Origin: an uncultured Aquimarina sp.
GTDB taxonomy: Bacteria > Bacteroidota > Bacteroidia > Flavobacteriales > Flavobacteriaceae
Reading direction: 5' to 3'
Length of the DNA: 64,000 bases
Assembly: GCA_947492105.1 (NCBI GenBank)
Contig: CANLMN010000024.1
Location: 1-64,000, forward strand
Shown piece by piece: positions 28,331 to 35,498 of the stretch. The stretch's first letter is position 1. The number at the start of each line of letters is the position of its first letter. The notes beneath the pieces were generated by a model. That model saw only the letters and a program-made list of their open reading frames with translations. It did not search any database and was not told where the DNA came from. The translations under genes were made by a program, and so were the position numbers.

Positions 28331-29407
28331 CTAAATCACGGATTTCATAGTATTCGTCTTTTTGACAGTCTCTTCCCATTCTTTATCAGGAACAGAAGCT
28401 TTAGTTACCCCACCTCCAACATATAGTAATAGCTCGTTAGATGTTAGCTGCATACATCTAAGATTAACAAAAAGATTGGTTTCTTTTGATTTTTCTAAAG
28501 TATTATTCGGAAGATGCAACTCTCCCAAAAAACCTGTGTAAAATTCTCTATCGTAACCTTCGTTATCCAAAATGAATTTTTTTGCTTTCTCTTTGGGTAA
28601 TCCACAAACAGCTGGTGTAGGATGCAAAACATCTAGCAATTGTTTTAATGAAACTTCAAACATCCGCGCTCTAACATCTGTTCGCAAATGCAACAAATCT
28701 CCTGCCTTATACGAATATACCTCTGAGACTACAAGATCTTTTACCAAAGCCGTCAAACCATCCACAATAGCATCTGTAACGAGCTGTTGCTCTTGAATTT
28801 CTTTTTCTCCCCAAACAACATCTACAGTATCCACATACGATTGCGTACCCGCCAGTGCCATTGTATACAATGAATCTTTGCTAATATGCAATAACGTCTC
28901 TGGAGTAGCTCCAATCCACATACCTATTTTGGGGTGATACCAGCAATAGACCATTGCGGTAGGATATTGCACAGATAAACTTGCAAACTTTTCTAATGGA
29001 TCTATCGCCGTAATATTAATCGACTCTTTGCGAGAAAGTACAACTTTTTGTAATTCCTCACTTTCTAAAAGTTTTAGCGATTTATTTACCAAAGAAATAT
29101 GATATTTTTTTACTGTATCAATTAATTCTTTGTCATTTTGATTTTCAAAACTGCCAGATACTGTTGACGGAACATCTATCTGATCGCAAGTAAATCGTTG
29201 ATCCGCATGAAGAAGTACAGCTCCTTTTGAGGTATCAAAGGGAGCAAAAACAAAACCCGATTCTTTAAAACTCTCAGTGTAGCACAATTCTGAATTATTT
29301 TGCAGAATTACATCAATAACTTTTGAATTTGGTTTTCTGTATATCACAAATGGAAGCTCTTTTTTCCAATGCGCTCTTATGTTTTCAAAAAGTAGTGCTT
29401 GCCTCAT
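28331..29407 (-). CDS. menF: Isochorismate synthase (MenF/EntC-like)
   Basis: The 358-residue protein is a chorismate-using enzyme. The C-terminal catalytic domain shows KVVLSRKE, WIGATPETLLHI, MALAGTQ, the metal-binding EIQEQQLVTDAI, LHPTPAVCGLPKEKA, and YDREFYTGFLGE. It converts chorismate to isochorismate, the first committed step of menaquinone synthesis. The start ATG overlaps the stop of the upstream thioesterase gene (ATGA), indicating translational coupling. MenD follows downstream. Confidence 0.95.
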   Translation of the reverse strand: MRQALLFENIRAHWKKELPFVIYRKPNSKVIDVILQNNSELCYTESFKESGFVFAPFDTSKGAVLLHADQRFTCDQIDVPSTVSGSFENQNDKELIDTVKKYHISLVNKSLKLLESEELQKVVLSRKESINITAIDPLEKFASLSVQYPTAMVYCWYHPKIGMWIGATPETLLHISKDSLYTMALAGTQSYVDTVDVVWGEKEIQEQQLVTDAIVDGLTALVKDLVVSEVYSYKAGDLLHLRTDVRARMFEVSLKQLLDVLHPTPAVCGLPKEKAKKFILDNEGYDREFYTGFLGELHLPNNTLEKSKETNLFVNLRCMQLTSNELLLYVGGGVTKASVPDKEWEETVKKTNTMKSVI

Positions 29408-29841
29408 TTAAGAGTTTTCTTTTGTTTTGGTAACGACATGGTCGTCAATTTCACTACTGATATCAAAGTATCTTCTACATCCCTAATTTTGATATCCCAT
29501 AATTGTGTTGTACGCCCTTTATGCACTATTTCTGCACGTGCAAATACATCTCCTTCTCGGATACTTTTTACATGATTTGCACCGATCTCTACACCTCTAA
29601 TATAAAAATTATCTGTATCCAAAAAAACATATGCAGCAGCACTACCCACACTTTCTGCCAACGCCACCATAGCACCTCCGTGCAACACACCATCAGGTTG
29701 ATGTACTTTTGGTGTGACTGGCATTTTGGCAACCAAAAAATCATCCCCAACATCACAGTACGAAATATCCAAAGTCTCCATCAATGTATTCTTGCACATC
29801 TGTTTACAAGCATGTAGTATTTCTTCTTTTGATAGCTTCAT
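29404..29841 (-). CDS. Hotdog-fold thioesterase (PaaI/MenI-like)
   Basis: The product is 145 residues when started at the ATG at 29839-29841 (MKLSKEEILHAC). A TTG 15 bases upstream also opens the frame but lies inside the -7 promoter box. The hotdog core has HQPDGVLHGGAMVALAESVGSAAAY, with the usual HGG and catalytic acidic residue. Because it heads the menF-menD operon, the likely job is hydrolysis of 1,4-dihydroxy-2-naphthoyl-CoA, the MenI step. This is inferred from context, since the family also acts on phenylacetyl-CoA derivatives. Confidence 0.85.
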   Translation of the reverse strand: MKLSKEEILHACKQMCKNTLMETLDISYCDVGDDFLVAKMPVTPKVHQPDGVLHGGAMVALAESVGSAAAYVFLDTDNFYIRGVEIGANHVKSIREGDVFARAEIVHKGRTTQLWDIKIRDVEDTLISVVKLTTMSLPKQKKTLK

Positions 29842-29853
29842 CTTGTTTTTGAA

Positions 29854-29861
29854 CAAAGTTA
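29854..29861 (-). promoter_or_regulatory. -7 box of the menaquinone operon
   Basis: The minus strand reads TAACTTTG, an exact TAnnTTTG match, ending 13 bases before the ATG at 29841. It supports the shorter thioesterase start and implies a near-leaderless message. Confidence 0.5.
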
Positions 29862-29982
29862 CAAGAAACGTTTATTTTTTTGGCATGTTGCTCCCCTTGA
29901 TTTTGTAGATTTGTTACTAAAATTTATCAAAAATTATAAACACCCAAAGTTTATAACCCGCAAGCTCAAGTTGATAAAAGAC

Positions 29983-30396
29983 ATGAAAAAAGCATTTCAA
30001 ATTCTCTTAGTTGCCGTATTTTTGTATGGATGTCAAAAACGACAAAAACCAACGCTAAACTCTCTAAATGGTTATTGGGAAATAGAAAAAGTACAACTCC
30101 CTGATCAAAGTGAAAAATTGTATAATTATAATCAAACTATTGATTTTTTTGAACTTAGAGATAGTACTGGAATTAGAAAAAAAGTACAACCAAAATTAGA
30201 TGGAACTTTTAGTATCACCAAAGATGCCCAACAATTTATCTTAAAAAAAGAAAATGACAGTTTACGCATATATTACCAAACTCCATTGGCCTCTTGGAAA
30301 GAGACCATTATAACAGTACAACCAACATTATTATTAATTAAAAACGACCAAGGCTTTATATATCACTACAAACCCTATAAAAAAATCCAACTTTAA
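29983..30396 (+). CDS. Lipocalin-like lipoprotein, hypothetical
   Basis: The product is 137 residues when started at the ATG at 29983 (MKKAFQILLVAVFLYGCQK), which gives a clean lipoprotein signal peptide with the lipidated cysteine at residue 17. The upstream in-frame TTG at 29911 would add an unrelated charged stretch. The mature part (LNGYWEIEKVQLPD...GTFSITKDAQQFILKKE...SWKETIITVQPTLLLIKND) is beta-rich and resembles small lipocalin-like lipoproteins of Bacteroidota. It ends 2 bases before the DUF721 gene, so the two are co-transcribed. Function is unknown. Confidence 0.75.
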   Translation: MKKAFQILLVAVFLYGCQKRQKPTLNSLNGYWEIEKVQLPDQSEKLYNYNQTIDFFELRDSTGIRKKVQPKLDGTFSITKDAQQFILKKENDSLRIYYQTPLASWKETIITVQPTLLLIKNDQGFIYHYKPYKKIQL

Positions 30397-30398
30397 CA

Positions 30399-30695
30399 AT
30401 GAGTAAACGTCAAAACAATCATCAAACCATTAGTGAAGTACTAAAAAACTTTGTCTCTGAAAACAAATTACAAAAGGGTCTTAACAGTGTCGAGGTTCAG
30501 GATGTATGGGAATCTATCATGGGGCCTGCCATTTCTAAATATACAAACGAAATACGGTTGGTTCATGAAACACTACATGTACAACTAAGCTCTTCTGTAT
30601 TACGTGCAGAACTGAGTTATGGAAAGGAAAAGATTATTAAAAACCTGAATGAATCCTTGGGTAAGCAATTGATCAAAAAAATAATATTGCGCTAG
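30399..30695 (+). CDS. DUF721 (DciA-like) protein
   Basis: The 98-residue protein is a compact DUF721 member: ISEVLKNFVSENKLQKGLNSVEVQDVWESIMGP at the start, then the conserved LHVQLSSSVLRAELSYGKEKIIKNLN strand-helix. The family includes DciA, which loads or recruits the replicative helicase DnaB in bacteria lacking DnaC. The small stand-alone Bacteroidota form is of unproven function. The stop codon lies inside the stem of the following terminator. Confidence 0.88.
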   Translation: MSKRQNNHQTISEVLKNFVSENKLQKGLNSVEVQDVWESIMGPAISKYTNEIRLVHETLHVQLSSSVLRAELSYGKEKIIKNLNESLGKQLIKKIILR

Positions 30696-30717
30696 TATTT
30701 TGCTAGCGTTTTTTTTT
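30690..30717 (+). terminator. Terminator containing the DUF721 stop codon
   Basis: CGCTAG (30690-30695) pairs with CTAGCG (30703-30708) around a 7-base loop, followed by nine T. The TAG of the upstream gene is part of the stem. Confidence 0.8.
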
Positions 30718-30722
30718 ACAGC

Positions 30723-30836
30723 GAACTCATTTTGACTTTTTCTTATTCGTAGCGCCTGTTATGAATTCCAAAAAAGTGCCTTTTCTAGTCAAATTTCATC
30801 TTATTTTCGGTCCAAAACGAAAAGTCAAAGTGATCT
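30723..30836. repeat. Interspersed element, family D copy 1
   Basis: The left end GAACTCATTTTGACTTTTTC and right end CGAAAAGTCAAAGTGATCTC are imperfect inverted repeats. The internal blocks TTATTCGTAGCGCCTGTTAT and CTAGTCAAATTTCATCTTAT recur in the copies at 35024 and, inverted, at 51836. It lies between two convergent genes. Confidence 0.72.
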
Positions 30837-30904
30837 CTCTTAGTTGCCACAATTAAACCTACAAAAAGTGATCAGAACCTTTTCTCTCTGTTTATTTTAA
30901 CTCT

Positions 30905-31570
30905 CTACCCCTTAATCTCTTCATAATACCTTTTTACAAGTTCCTCATGACTTTTGAGTGTTTTTTTGACCCAATCCATACGTTTTTCCAATTGTTCCTC
31001 CGACGTGAGTTTCCAATCTATAGTTGAAACATTACGCATTTGAGAGGTAAGTCTTTGTAGAATAATTGCTGCAGAAACCGATATATTTAGACTCTCGGTA
31101 AAACCAACCATAGGAATTTTAAGTTTGACATCCGCAGCCTCTAACACGGCATCACTAAGACCATCAGTCTCGGTACCAAAAAAAAGTACTGTAGGCTGAT
31201 CTAATTCAAACTGATCTAATACCACAGCTCCCTCGTGAGGTGTCGTTGCCACCAATTGATAGCCCGCATTTTTTAATGACGTTATACATTGATCAGTACT
31301 ATTATAGCGATTTACATCCACCCATTTTTGCGCTCCCATCGCAATCTCTCGATCAATTTTCTTTTTATTAACTTCTTCTATCACATGCATATTTTGCACT
31401 CCAAACACCTCGCAACTCCGCATTACTGCACTTGTATTATGCAACTGATAGACATCTTCTACCGCCACTGTAAGATAGTTTGTTCGAGACATCAACACCT
31501 TTTTATTTAATGAACGCCTTCTATCTGTTAAAAAAGATTCTAGATATTCTAATAATTTTTGATCTACCAT
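30905..31570 (-). CDS. TrmH-family RNA ribose methyltransferase (SpoU)
   Basis: The 221-residue protein is a SPOUT-fold 2'-O-methyltransferase. Motif 1 is NYLTVAVEDVYQLHNTSAVMRSCEVFG (about 28-54), motif 2 LFFGTETDGLSDAVL (about 130), and motif 3 IPMVGFTESLNISVSAAIIL (about 152), which forms the knotted S-adenosylmethionine site. The compact form with a basic C-terminal helix resembles TrmH, which modifies G18 of tRNA, but SpoU paralogues that target other RNAs cannot be excluded. Confidence 0.88.
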   Translation of the reverse strand: MVDQKLLEYLESFLTDRRRSLNKKVLMSRTNYLTVAVEDVYQLHNTSAVMRSCEVFGVQNMHVIEEVNKKKIDREIAMGAQKWVDVNRYNSTDQCITSLKNAGYQLVATTPHEGAVVLDQFELDQPTVLFFGTETDGLSDAVLEAADVKLKIPMVGFTESLNISVSAAIILQRLTSQMRNVSTIDWKLTSEEQLEKRMDWVKKTLKSHEELVKRYYEEIKG

Positions 31571-31736
31571 AAGGATGTATACTATTACAGGCTGCTAAAT
31601 TACAAATCGAGAACCACTTTCTGGACTTTGCTTTTCAAATTCATTTAATATTTAAAACTATTGTAAATCATCTTTTTTTCCTTTCTATCACAGGGTACAG
31701 AAACTATAGATGACTATGTTTTGTTTATTTCTAACA

Positions 31737-31819
31737 ATACCATTTAAAAAATATGTACAAGCTTATAATTAGCTTCTATTTCTATTATTTTGACTTACAA
31801 TTATATTTTAACTAATATA
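31737..31819. repeat. Interspersed element, family B copy 3 (short form)
   Basis: The left end ATACCATTTAAAAAATATGT and right end ACAATTATATTTTAACTAAT form inverted repeats. The middle TTCTATTTCTATTATTTTGA corresponds to the TTCTTTTTCTACTATT block of copies B1, B2 and B4. It lacks the central core of B2, so it is an internally deleted form of 83 bp. Confidence 0.7.
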
Positions 31820-31995
31820 ACACCCTTTATCCTGTGAATTTAGTGGGATAAAATATTCTTTTTTAGCCTCAGCTCCAGCATAAAAACAAACTGCAACTAC
31901 GGCTATACTTGATTTTTCTGCTGAAGCTGAAACAAAAAGATCTTAATCCTCCTTTTTTGTTCTTCTATTTTTCTTTAATTCAATGAAATGCTAAC
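31818..31995. repeat. Interspersed element, family A copy 1
   Basis: It begins with the block TTTATCCTGTGAATTTAGTG then GGATAAAA, followed by GCCTCAGCTCCAGCAT and the complementary CTGCTGAAGCTGAAACA, and ends near TTAATTCAATGAAATG. The same blocks in the same order occur at 48706-48868. It abuts element B3 directly. Confidence 0.72.
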
Positions 31996-32031
31996 CTAGG
32001 TTGGTATAAAAAGACTCTAAGCAAAGATCAC

Positions 32032-32062
32032 AAAAAAAGAGAGCCTCTATAAAGAGACTCTC
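32032..32062 (-). terminator. Terminator of the OmpA-family gene
   Basis: On the minus strand the stem GAGAGTCTCT / AGAGGCTCTC (loop TTAT) is followed by TTTTTTTG. It lies about 70 bases after the stop at 32131. Confidence 0.75.
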
Positions 32063-32130
32063 AACGGTTATGGTTAGTTAGTTTAACCTACTATAAAATA
32101 GTGTGGTACAAATATACGAAGTTTTTAGGT

Positions 32131-33234
32131 TTAATTATTAATTAAACGAAATTCAGTCCTTCTGTTTGAAGCGTGCTGACGTTCAGTACATGACACTCCA
32201 TCTGAACATCTATTCTTTAATTTATTTTCTCCGTAACCATTCGCTACCAAACGGCTATTGTTAATCCCTTTAGAAATTAAGTAATTTACTACCGCCTGTG
32301 CTCTTCTTTCAGAAAGAGCTTGATTATTAGCTTTTGATCCTCTAGAATCTGTATGAGAAGCAATTTCCATTTTTGAACCAGGGTTTTGTTTGATAACTGG
32401 CAACAAACGAGAGTCAATTAATCCTCTTGCTGTTGCTGTTAATGTTGCACTACCCGTATTCCAATTGATTGGTAATGCTGAGTATTCTACCAATGAACAC
32501 TCTACTTCTCTCCAAGTTGTCAAACCACCTTTTTGTTTCAAAACTTCCTTTGATACTGTTTTGAACTTTGCAGGAATCACCTCTTCAGTAGTATATGCAT
32601 CTTTATCCAACACTGTTTTAGTGATCGTAGAATATACCGCAGGAATAATTTCTTCTACAACTCTTGTTGGTTCTACAATCACTCTTCTTGAATAGCTTCC
32701 ACTTTGCTGTCCAAGAGGTGTTCTATCGATAGAAGCATCACTGACCAAGGTCTTTGTTGGCACTGTAGTAAACTCCGCTGGATATCCTTTATAACACCAG
32801 TAACGACAATCATCTGGATTACTAGAAGCACAATCAGGAGCTGGAGCACCTAATTCCCAAAGAGCATAAGCAGACTTAATTTCAATTGTCTCACTACTTT
32901 CTCCAAATCTTGCTGGAGTAATTGCAATTGTCGATCCTCCCTGTTTTTTGATAAAAGATACTGTTTCGGTACTATATCTTGCAGGAATGATTTTCAATTT
33001 CTTGTCTTCAGGCTTTACCAAAACCTTTTCTGTAACGGTTTTGAAGGTAGCTGGATATTTTTTCAAAATTTTATAGGCAGGAGCTATTTGCACCTGTTCT
33101 GTTTGATTCTCATAAACATCAGGAGTCGTACAACGAACGTAACATTTCCCTGGCTGAGGATTAGCTGGAAGATCTTGTGCCTGTGTCGTTAACCCAAAAG
33201 TTAACATTATTAATGATAGGATAATTCTTTTCAT
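32131..33234 (-). CDS. OmpA-family protein with repeated PAxY motifs
   Basis: The 367-residue protein has a signal peptide (MKRIILSLIMLTFGLTTQAQ), a central repeat region (about 25-245) and a C-terminal OmpA peptidoglycan-binding domain (about 250-367, with MEIASHTDSRGSKANNQALSERRA and NGYGENKLKN). The repeat region holds at least five degenerate units built around (I/V)xPAxYxTxxxxVLxK, for example IIPARYSTETVSF, IIPAVYSTITKTVL and VIPAKFKTVSKEVL. A cysteine pair region (CASSNPDDCRYWC) interrupts them. It probably sits in the periplasm or outer membrane and binds the cell wall. The partner of the repeats is unknown. Confidence 0.85.
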   Translation of the reverse strand: MKRIILSLIMLTFGLTTQAQDLPANPQPGKCYVRCTTPDVYENQTEQVQIAPAYKILKKYPATFKTVTEKVLVKPEDKKLKIIPARYSTETVSFIKKQGGSTIAITPARFGESSETIEIKSAYALWELGAPAPDCASSNPDDCRYWCYKGYPAEFTTVPTKTLVSDASIDRTPLGQQSGSYSRRVIVEPTRVVEEIIPAVYSTITKTVLDKDAYTTEEVIPAKFKTVSKEVLKQKGGLTTWREVECSLVEYSALPINWNTGSATLTATARGLIDSRLLPVIKQNPGSKMEIASHTDSRGSKANNQALSERRAQAVVNYLISKGINNSRLVANGYGENKLKNRCSDGVSCTERQHASNRRTEFRLINN

Positions 33235-33596
33235 ATAGTATTTAGTTTAATTGATAATTTATTGATGTGTTACTACTAAAAGTACTAAATTATAGAGAGA
33301 AATTCATCAAAACTAAATATAGTAACTATAATTCCACAGCTTTTCGATAAGGCGTGTATTTTAACGATAAATGACATCAAAAAAACAAAAACTTCTTATT
33401 TAGCACCTTAAACACACCTTGTTACGGTTAATCCTCAAAAACCTTCATAAATCACTATTTAACAATCAATTAACGAGATAATTCCTATCAATTAAATCTT
33501 ATTTTTACTAAAAAAAATACTTAAAGCTGTTAAACTATTTCTTATTTGAACAATACTACTTAAATTGTATTGACTTTAAAAAAACTATTCAATTAC
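33235..33596. other. Intergenic region between divergent OmpA and DUF1508 genes
   Basis: The gap is AT-rich and contains no supported gene. On the minus strand TAGTTTTG at plus coordinates 33308-33315 matches the TAnnTTTG -7 box and would drive the OmpA gene with a leader of about 70 bases. No interspersed element was seen. Confidence 0.45.
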
Positions 33597-33920
33597 ATGA
33601 TCGAATTAAAAAACAAACACGATTCTAATGAATATCAATTTACGCTCAAAGCGGAAAATGGTCAAATTATCTTTCATAGTTCTTTATACCCCACAAAAAG
33701 AGATGCGCTTGATGGGATTTCTCTAGCAAAAGATGGATCTCCTGATCGTTGCAAATACGAGAGAAAAACTGCTACCAATGGAAAATTTTATTTTAATCTC
33801 AAATCTAGCACCAATCAAATCATTGGCGCTAGCCAATTATATACTTCTGAATCAGGAATGGAGAATGGAATTAAAAATGTAAAAGAGCACATTGCTATTG
33901 CTCAGATCAAGGAGATATAA
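33597..33920 (+). CDS. YegP/DUF1508-family protein
   Basis: The product is 107 residues when started at the ATG at 33597 (MIELKNKHDSNEYQFTLKA); a TTG at 33570 extends the frame without matching the family. It contains the usual two tandem DUF1508 repeats, YQFTLKAENGQIIFHSSLYPTK (residues 11-32) and FYFNLKSSTNQIIGASQLYTS (about 62-82). Proteins of this family are small, cytoplasmic and of unknown role, sometimes linked to stress. It converges on the threonine aldolase gene with a 17-base gap. Confidence 0.85.
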   Translation: MIELKNKHDSNEYQFTLKAENGQIIFHSSLYPTKRDALDGISLAKDGSPDRCKYERKTATNGKFYFNLKSSTNQIIGASQLYTSESGMENGIKNVKEHIAIAQIKEI

Positions 33921-33937
33921 AGCATTCATTTTAATTT

Positions 33938-34954
33938 TTATCTCATCTTATCTAATAATTCTAGAAGCACTACATGCTGCGTTTCTGTATAATCTAAATG
34001 CGTTACCATTCGTAATTTCCCTTGCCCCATACCATAGAAGTGTACATTTTGTTTTGCAAAAGTAGCTACTACCTTTTGGGCATCTTGGTTGGTTTCAAAA
34101 ATAATAATATTAGTCACTACTGGGGCTACCCTAGTCACAAAGCTACATTGCTGCAATGCATTTGCTAATTCTTTTGCTCGTCGATGGTCTTCTGAGAGTC
34201 GTTGTACATGATTATCAATAGCAAAATTTCCAGCAGCAGCCATGTATCCTATCTGTCTCATACCACCACCCAATATTTTGCGAACCCTCAAAGCTTTTTC
34301 CATCACCTTAGAACTCCCCAATAACACCGATCCCATAGGTGCCCCCAACCCCTTACTAAGACACACAGAGATTGTATCAAAAATAGCTCCGTAATCGCCT
34401 GGCACGGTATTCGTAGCCACCATTGCATTCCATAACCGTGCTCCATCCAAATGCAAACCCAAACTATGAGCCGTACATACTTCCTTAATTTTTTTCATTT
34501 CTAGCAAATCATAACATGCCCCTCCTCCTTTGTTTGTCGTATTTTCTAGACATACAAGGCTTGTCAAAGGGCTATGATAAAAATCAGGAGGATTAATAAC
34601 CGCTTCTATTTGTGTGGATGTAATTATTCCGCGATCTCCTATTAATAATTTGCAAGAAACACCACTATTAAAAGACACTCCACCACCTTCATAATTATAA
34701 ACATGTGCATAATGATCCGCTATAAGCTGTTCTCCGGGCTGTGTATGCAGTTTAATTGCTGCTTGATTAGCCATACTCCCTGTGGGGAAATATATTGCGC
34801 TATCCATTCCAAATAGCTCTGCTAATTTGTTCTCTAACGCGTTTACTGTAGGATCCTCTTTATAGACATCATCTCCTACTTGTGCATTAAACATTGACTG
34901 TAACATTTCTGGAGTCGGTTTTGTCACCGTATCACTTCTTAAATCTATATGCAT
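33938..34954 (-). CDS. ltaE: Low-specificity threonine aldolase
   Basis: The 338-residue protein is a fold-type I PLP enzyme. It begins IDLRSDTVTKPTPEMLQSM, carries the conserved GDDVYKEDPTVNALE, and has LGLHLDGARLWNA with the PLP-binding aspartate near residue 165 and the Schiff-base lysine in VCLSKGLGAPMGSVLLG near 196. It cleaves threonine or allo-threonine to glycine and acetaldehyde in the cytoplasm. The length is typical. Confidence 0.93.
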   Translation of the reverse strand: MHIDLRSDTVTKPTPEMLQSMFNAQVGDDVYKEDPTVNALENKLAELFGMDSAIYFPTGSMANQAAIKLHTQPGEQLIADHYAHVYNYEGGGVSFNSGVSCKLLIGDRGIITSTQIEAVINPPDFYHSPLTSLVCLENTTNKGGGACYDLLEMKKIKEVCTAHSLGLHLDGARLWNAMVATNTVPGDYGAIFDTISVCLSKGLGAPMGSVLLGSSKVMEKALRVRKILGGGMRQIGYMAAAGNFAIDNHVQRLSEDHRRAKELANALQQCSFVTRVAPVVTNIIIFETNQDAQKVVATFAKQNVHFYGMGQGKLRMVTHLDYTETQHVVLLELLDKMR

Positions 34955-35023
34955 CGCTCATTATTTTTTTATTCCAATTACTATCGGTTTAGATTTAATA
35001 CCAATATCGCTATGATATGTCGG

Positions 35024-35136
35024 ACCAAGTCATTGTTATTTTCTTATCCGTAGTGCTGTACTGAATTTTAAAAAGCCCCTTATCTAGTCAAATTTTATCT
35101 CATTTTTGATCAATAATAAAAAGTCAAGATGAGTTC
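35024..35136. repeat. Interspersed element, family D copy 2
   Basis: AAGTCATTGTTATTTTCTTA, TCCGTAGTGCTGTACTGAAT and CTAGTCAAATTTTATCTCAT match the D1 blocks in the same order. The right end AAAAAGTCAAGATGAGTTC is the inverted counterpart of the D1 left end. Confidence 0.72.
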
Positions 35137-35203
35137 TGAGAAATCATCATCTACGAAAAAGATTATTAGATAGCACAAGTCGATACACAACATTGGATAC
35201 TTC

Positions 35204-35285
35204 TATCATTTAAAAAATAACTACAGGCTAATAATTCGGTTCTTTTCCTACTATTTTAGCCTACAATTACATTTTAATTGGTATT
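35204..35285. repeat. Interspersed element, family B copy 4 (short form)
   Basis: The left block TATCATTTAAAAAATAACTA then CAGGCTAATAATTCGGTTC is nearly identical to B1. The right block TTAGCCTACAATTACATTTT then AATTGGTATT is nearly identical to the B2 right end. The centre is deleted, giving a self-complementary element of 82 bp. Confidence 0.78.
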
Positions 35286-35331
35286 AATGTGGTATACCAT
35301 CTCAGTAGGCTCGTTAGTTAAATACGAGCTA

Positions 35332-35404
35332 ATACCATTTATCCTTTGAATTTACTGGGATAAAATTATTCCTTTTGTAGCAAATTCAAAATTCAATTAG
35401 GATA
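35332..35404. repeat. Interspersed element, family A copy 3 (short form)
   Basis: ATACCATTTATCCTTTGAAT then TTACTGGGATAAAA is identical over 34 bases to the left end of the element at 48706. The right end CAAATTCAAAATTCAATTAG then GATA is its imperfect inverted repeat. The central part is missing. Confidence 0.75.
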
Positions 35405-35434
35405 ACCTTATGATTCTTATCAAATGTGATCATC

Positions 35435-35466
35435 AAAAAAGCCTGTAGATCAGTACAGGCTTTTTT
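35435..35466. terminator. Bidirectional terminator after the type IX trio operon
   Basis: AAAAAAGCCTGTA pairs with TACAGGCTTTTTT around loop GATCAG. It lies 33 bases downstream of the OmpA gene stop on the minus strand. Confidence 0.85.
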
Positions 35467-35498
35467 AGATAGGGTAGGCAAAAAAAGGTATAAAATAG

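Larger units (their letters stand above)
31571..32130. other. Intergenic region with elements B3 and A1 and a terminator
   Basis: No gene is supported. The gap contains, in order, element B3 (31737-31819), element A1 (31818-31995) abutting it, and the terminator of the OmpA gene (32032-32062). Confidence 0.6.
34955..35498. other. Intergenic region packed with interspersed elements
   Basis: No gene is supported. In order the gap holds a partial C-like left end (about 34998-35021, ATACCAATATCGCTATGATA), element D2 (35024-35136), element B4 (35204-35285), element A3 (35332-35404) and the terminator 35435-35466. Four element families within 410 bases make this the densest cluster in the window. 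Confidence 0.65.
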
